DNA from: an uncultured Actinomycetes bacterium
GTDB lineage: Bacteria > Actinomycetota > Acidimicrobiia > Acidimicrobiales > Microtrichaceae
Assembly (NCBI GenBank): GCA_903930035.1
Contig: CAIYXG010000067.1
Span: forward strand, 1 to 6,754
DNA length: 6,754 bases
Reading direction: 5' to 3'
Part shown: in pieces, positions 6,414 to 6,754 of the stretch
How positions within the stretch are numbered: the stretch's first letter is position 1
Layout: every line of letters starts with the position of its first letter
Notes under the pieces: model-generated
What the model was told of the DNA's origin: nothing
Seen by the model: the letters and a program-made list of their open reading frames with translations, nothing else
Databases searched by the model: none
Translations under genes and position numbers: made by a program

Positions 6414-6754
6414 CGCCGCCGCCCCGCTGGCCGAGCGGCTCGGGTACGCCGCCGACGCCCGGCTGGTGATCCTTAACGCCGACGACCTGGGCATGTGCCA
6501 CGCCGCCAACGAGGGCGTCTACGCCGCGCTGCGCGACGGCCGCTGCACCTCGGCCTCGCTGATGGTCCCGTGCCCCTGGGCCCGCGAGGCTGCCGCGCAG
6601 TACCGGGGCGAGGACGTCGGCGTGCACCTCACGCTCAACGCCGAGTTCGAGCTCTACCGGTGGGGCCCGTGCACCCAGTCGCCCTCGCTGCTCGGCGGCG
6701 ACGGCGGGTTCCCCGCCACCGTGGAGGACGTCTGGGACCACGCCGACCTCGACG
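6406..6754 (+). CDS. ChbG/HpnK (YdjC) family carbohydrate deacetylase, 3'-truncated
   Basis: The first 116 residues of a YdjC-type metal-dependent deacetylase, cut by the window edge (family members are usually about 250-300 residues). The strand-plus-loop VILNADDLGM (21-30) carries the conserved Asp pair (26, 27) that serves catalysis and metal binding. ANEGVYAALRDGRCTSASLMVP (34-55) is the typical following helix-strand, and GVHLTLN (72-78) carries the metal-ligand His74, followed by the FELYRWGP segment seen in many bacterial homologues. ChbG removes an acetyl group from chitobiose-type sugars, and HpnK acts in hopanoid modification; the substrate here is unknown. The GTG at 6406 is chosen because it overlaps the previous stop by eight bases, a classic coupling arrangement, with a G-rich ribosome-site-like stretch (GGTGGGA, 6397-6403) just upstream, and it gives a 20-residue lead to the first catalytic strand. 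Confidence 0.85.
   Translation, partial: MADAAAPLAERLGYAADARLVILNADDLGMCHAANEGVYAALRDGRCTSASLMVPCPWAREAAAQYRGEDVGVHLTLNAEFELYRWGPCTQSPSLLGGDGGFPATVEDVWDHADLD

Noticed and set aside
6322..6741. A 139-codon minus-strand frame near the right edge
   Set aside because: It lies opposite the end of the Mca-like gene and the truncated ChbG/YdjC gene, both with clear catalytic motifs, and has no recognisable features of its own.

Overview
This 6,754-base window is very GC-rich and densely coding. It reads as chromosomal DNA from a high-GC actinobacterium. The gene content points to the Acidimicrobiia or a related lineage: a coiled-coil/M15B peptidase with a Thr/Pro linker, an actinobacterial-type Bax-inhibitor membrane protein, and a PIG-L deacetylase resembling mycothiol S-conjugate amidase. 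That placement rests on remembered family patterns, not on a search. There are no RNA genes, CRISPR arrays, insertion sequences or phage genes, and no stretch longer than about 105 bases lacks a gene.

Layout. (1) Bases 1-1161, plus strand: the 3' part of a gene for a coiled-coil, Thr/Pro-linked D,D-carboxypeptidase-like (M15B/VanY) zinc peptidase; its start lies outside the window. (2) 1134-2678, plus strand: an NAD(P)-binding SDR-type protein with a C-terminal DUF2867 domain. It starts inside the end of the peptidase gene. (3) 2620-3504, minus strand: a seven-helix Bax inhibitor-1/YccA membrane protein, convergent with and overlapping gene 2 by 59 bases. (4) A 103-base divergent intergenic region, the only sizeable gap. 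(5) A plus-strand run of four genes: a TesB-like double-hotdog acyl-CoA thioesterase (3608-4483), a PhoU/TrkA-C (RCK_C) double-repeat regulator (4529-5512), an Mca-like PIG-L deacetylase (5526-6413), and the 5' part of a ChbG/YdjC carbohydrate deacetylase (6406 to the window edge). Gaps of 45 and 13 bases and an 8-base overlap suggest one transcription unit.

How the genes may work together. The first two genes look translationally coupled, but no shared pathway is evident. The last three combine a probable ligand-sensing cytoplasmic regulator with two unrelated metal-dependent deacetylase folds, both of which in known families act on N-acylated glucosamine-type substrates. This is the most suggestive functional grouping here, but it is inferred from adjacency alone. 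The most unusual structural signal is inside the PhoU/RCK_C gene. It is an internal tandem duplication whose first copy lacks roughly 80 residues, so a PhoU-like helical hairpin is joined directly to the last part of an RCK_C domain. I found no convincing new multi-gene system; the rest looks like ordinary chromosomal content.
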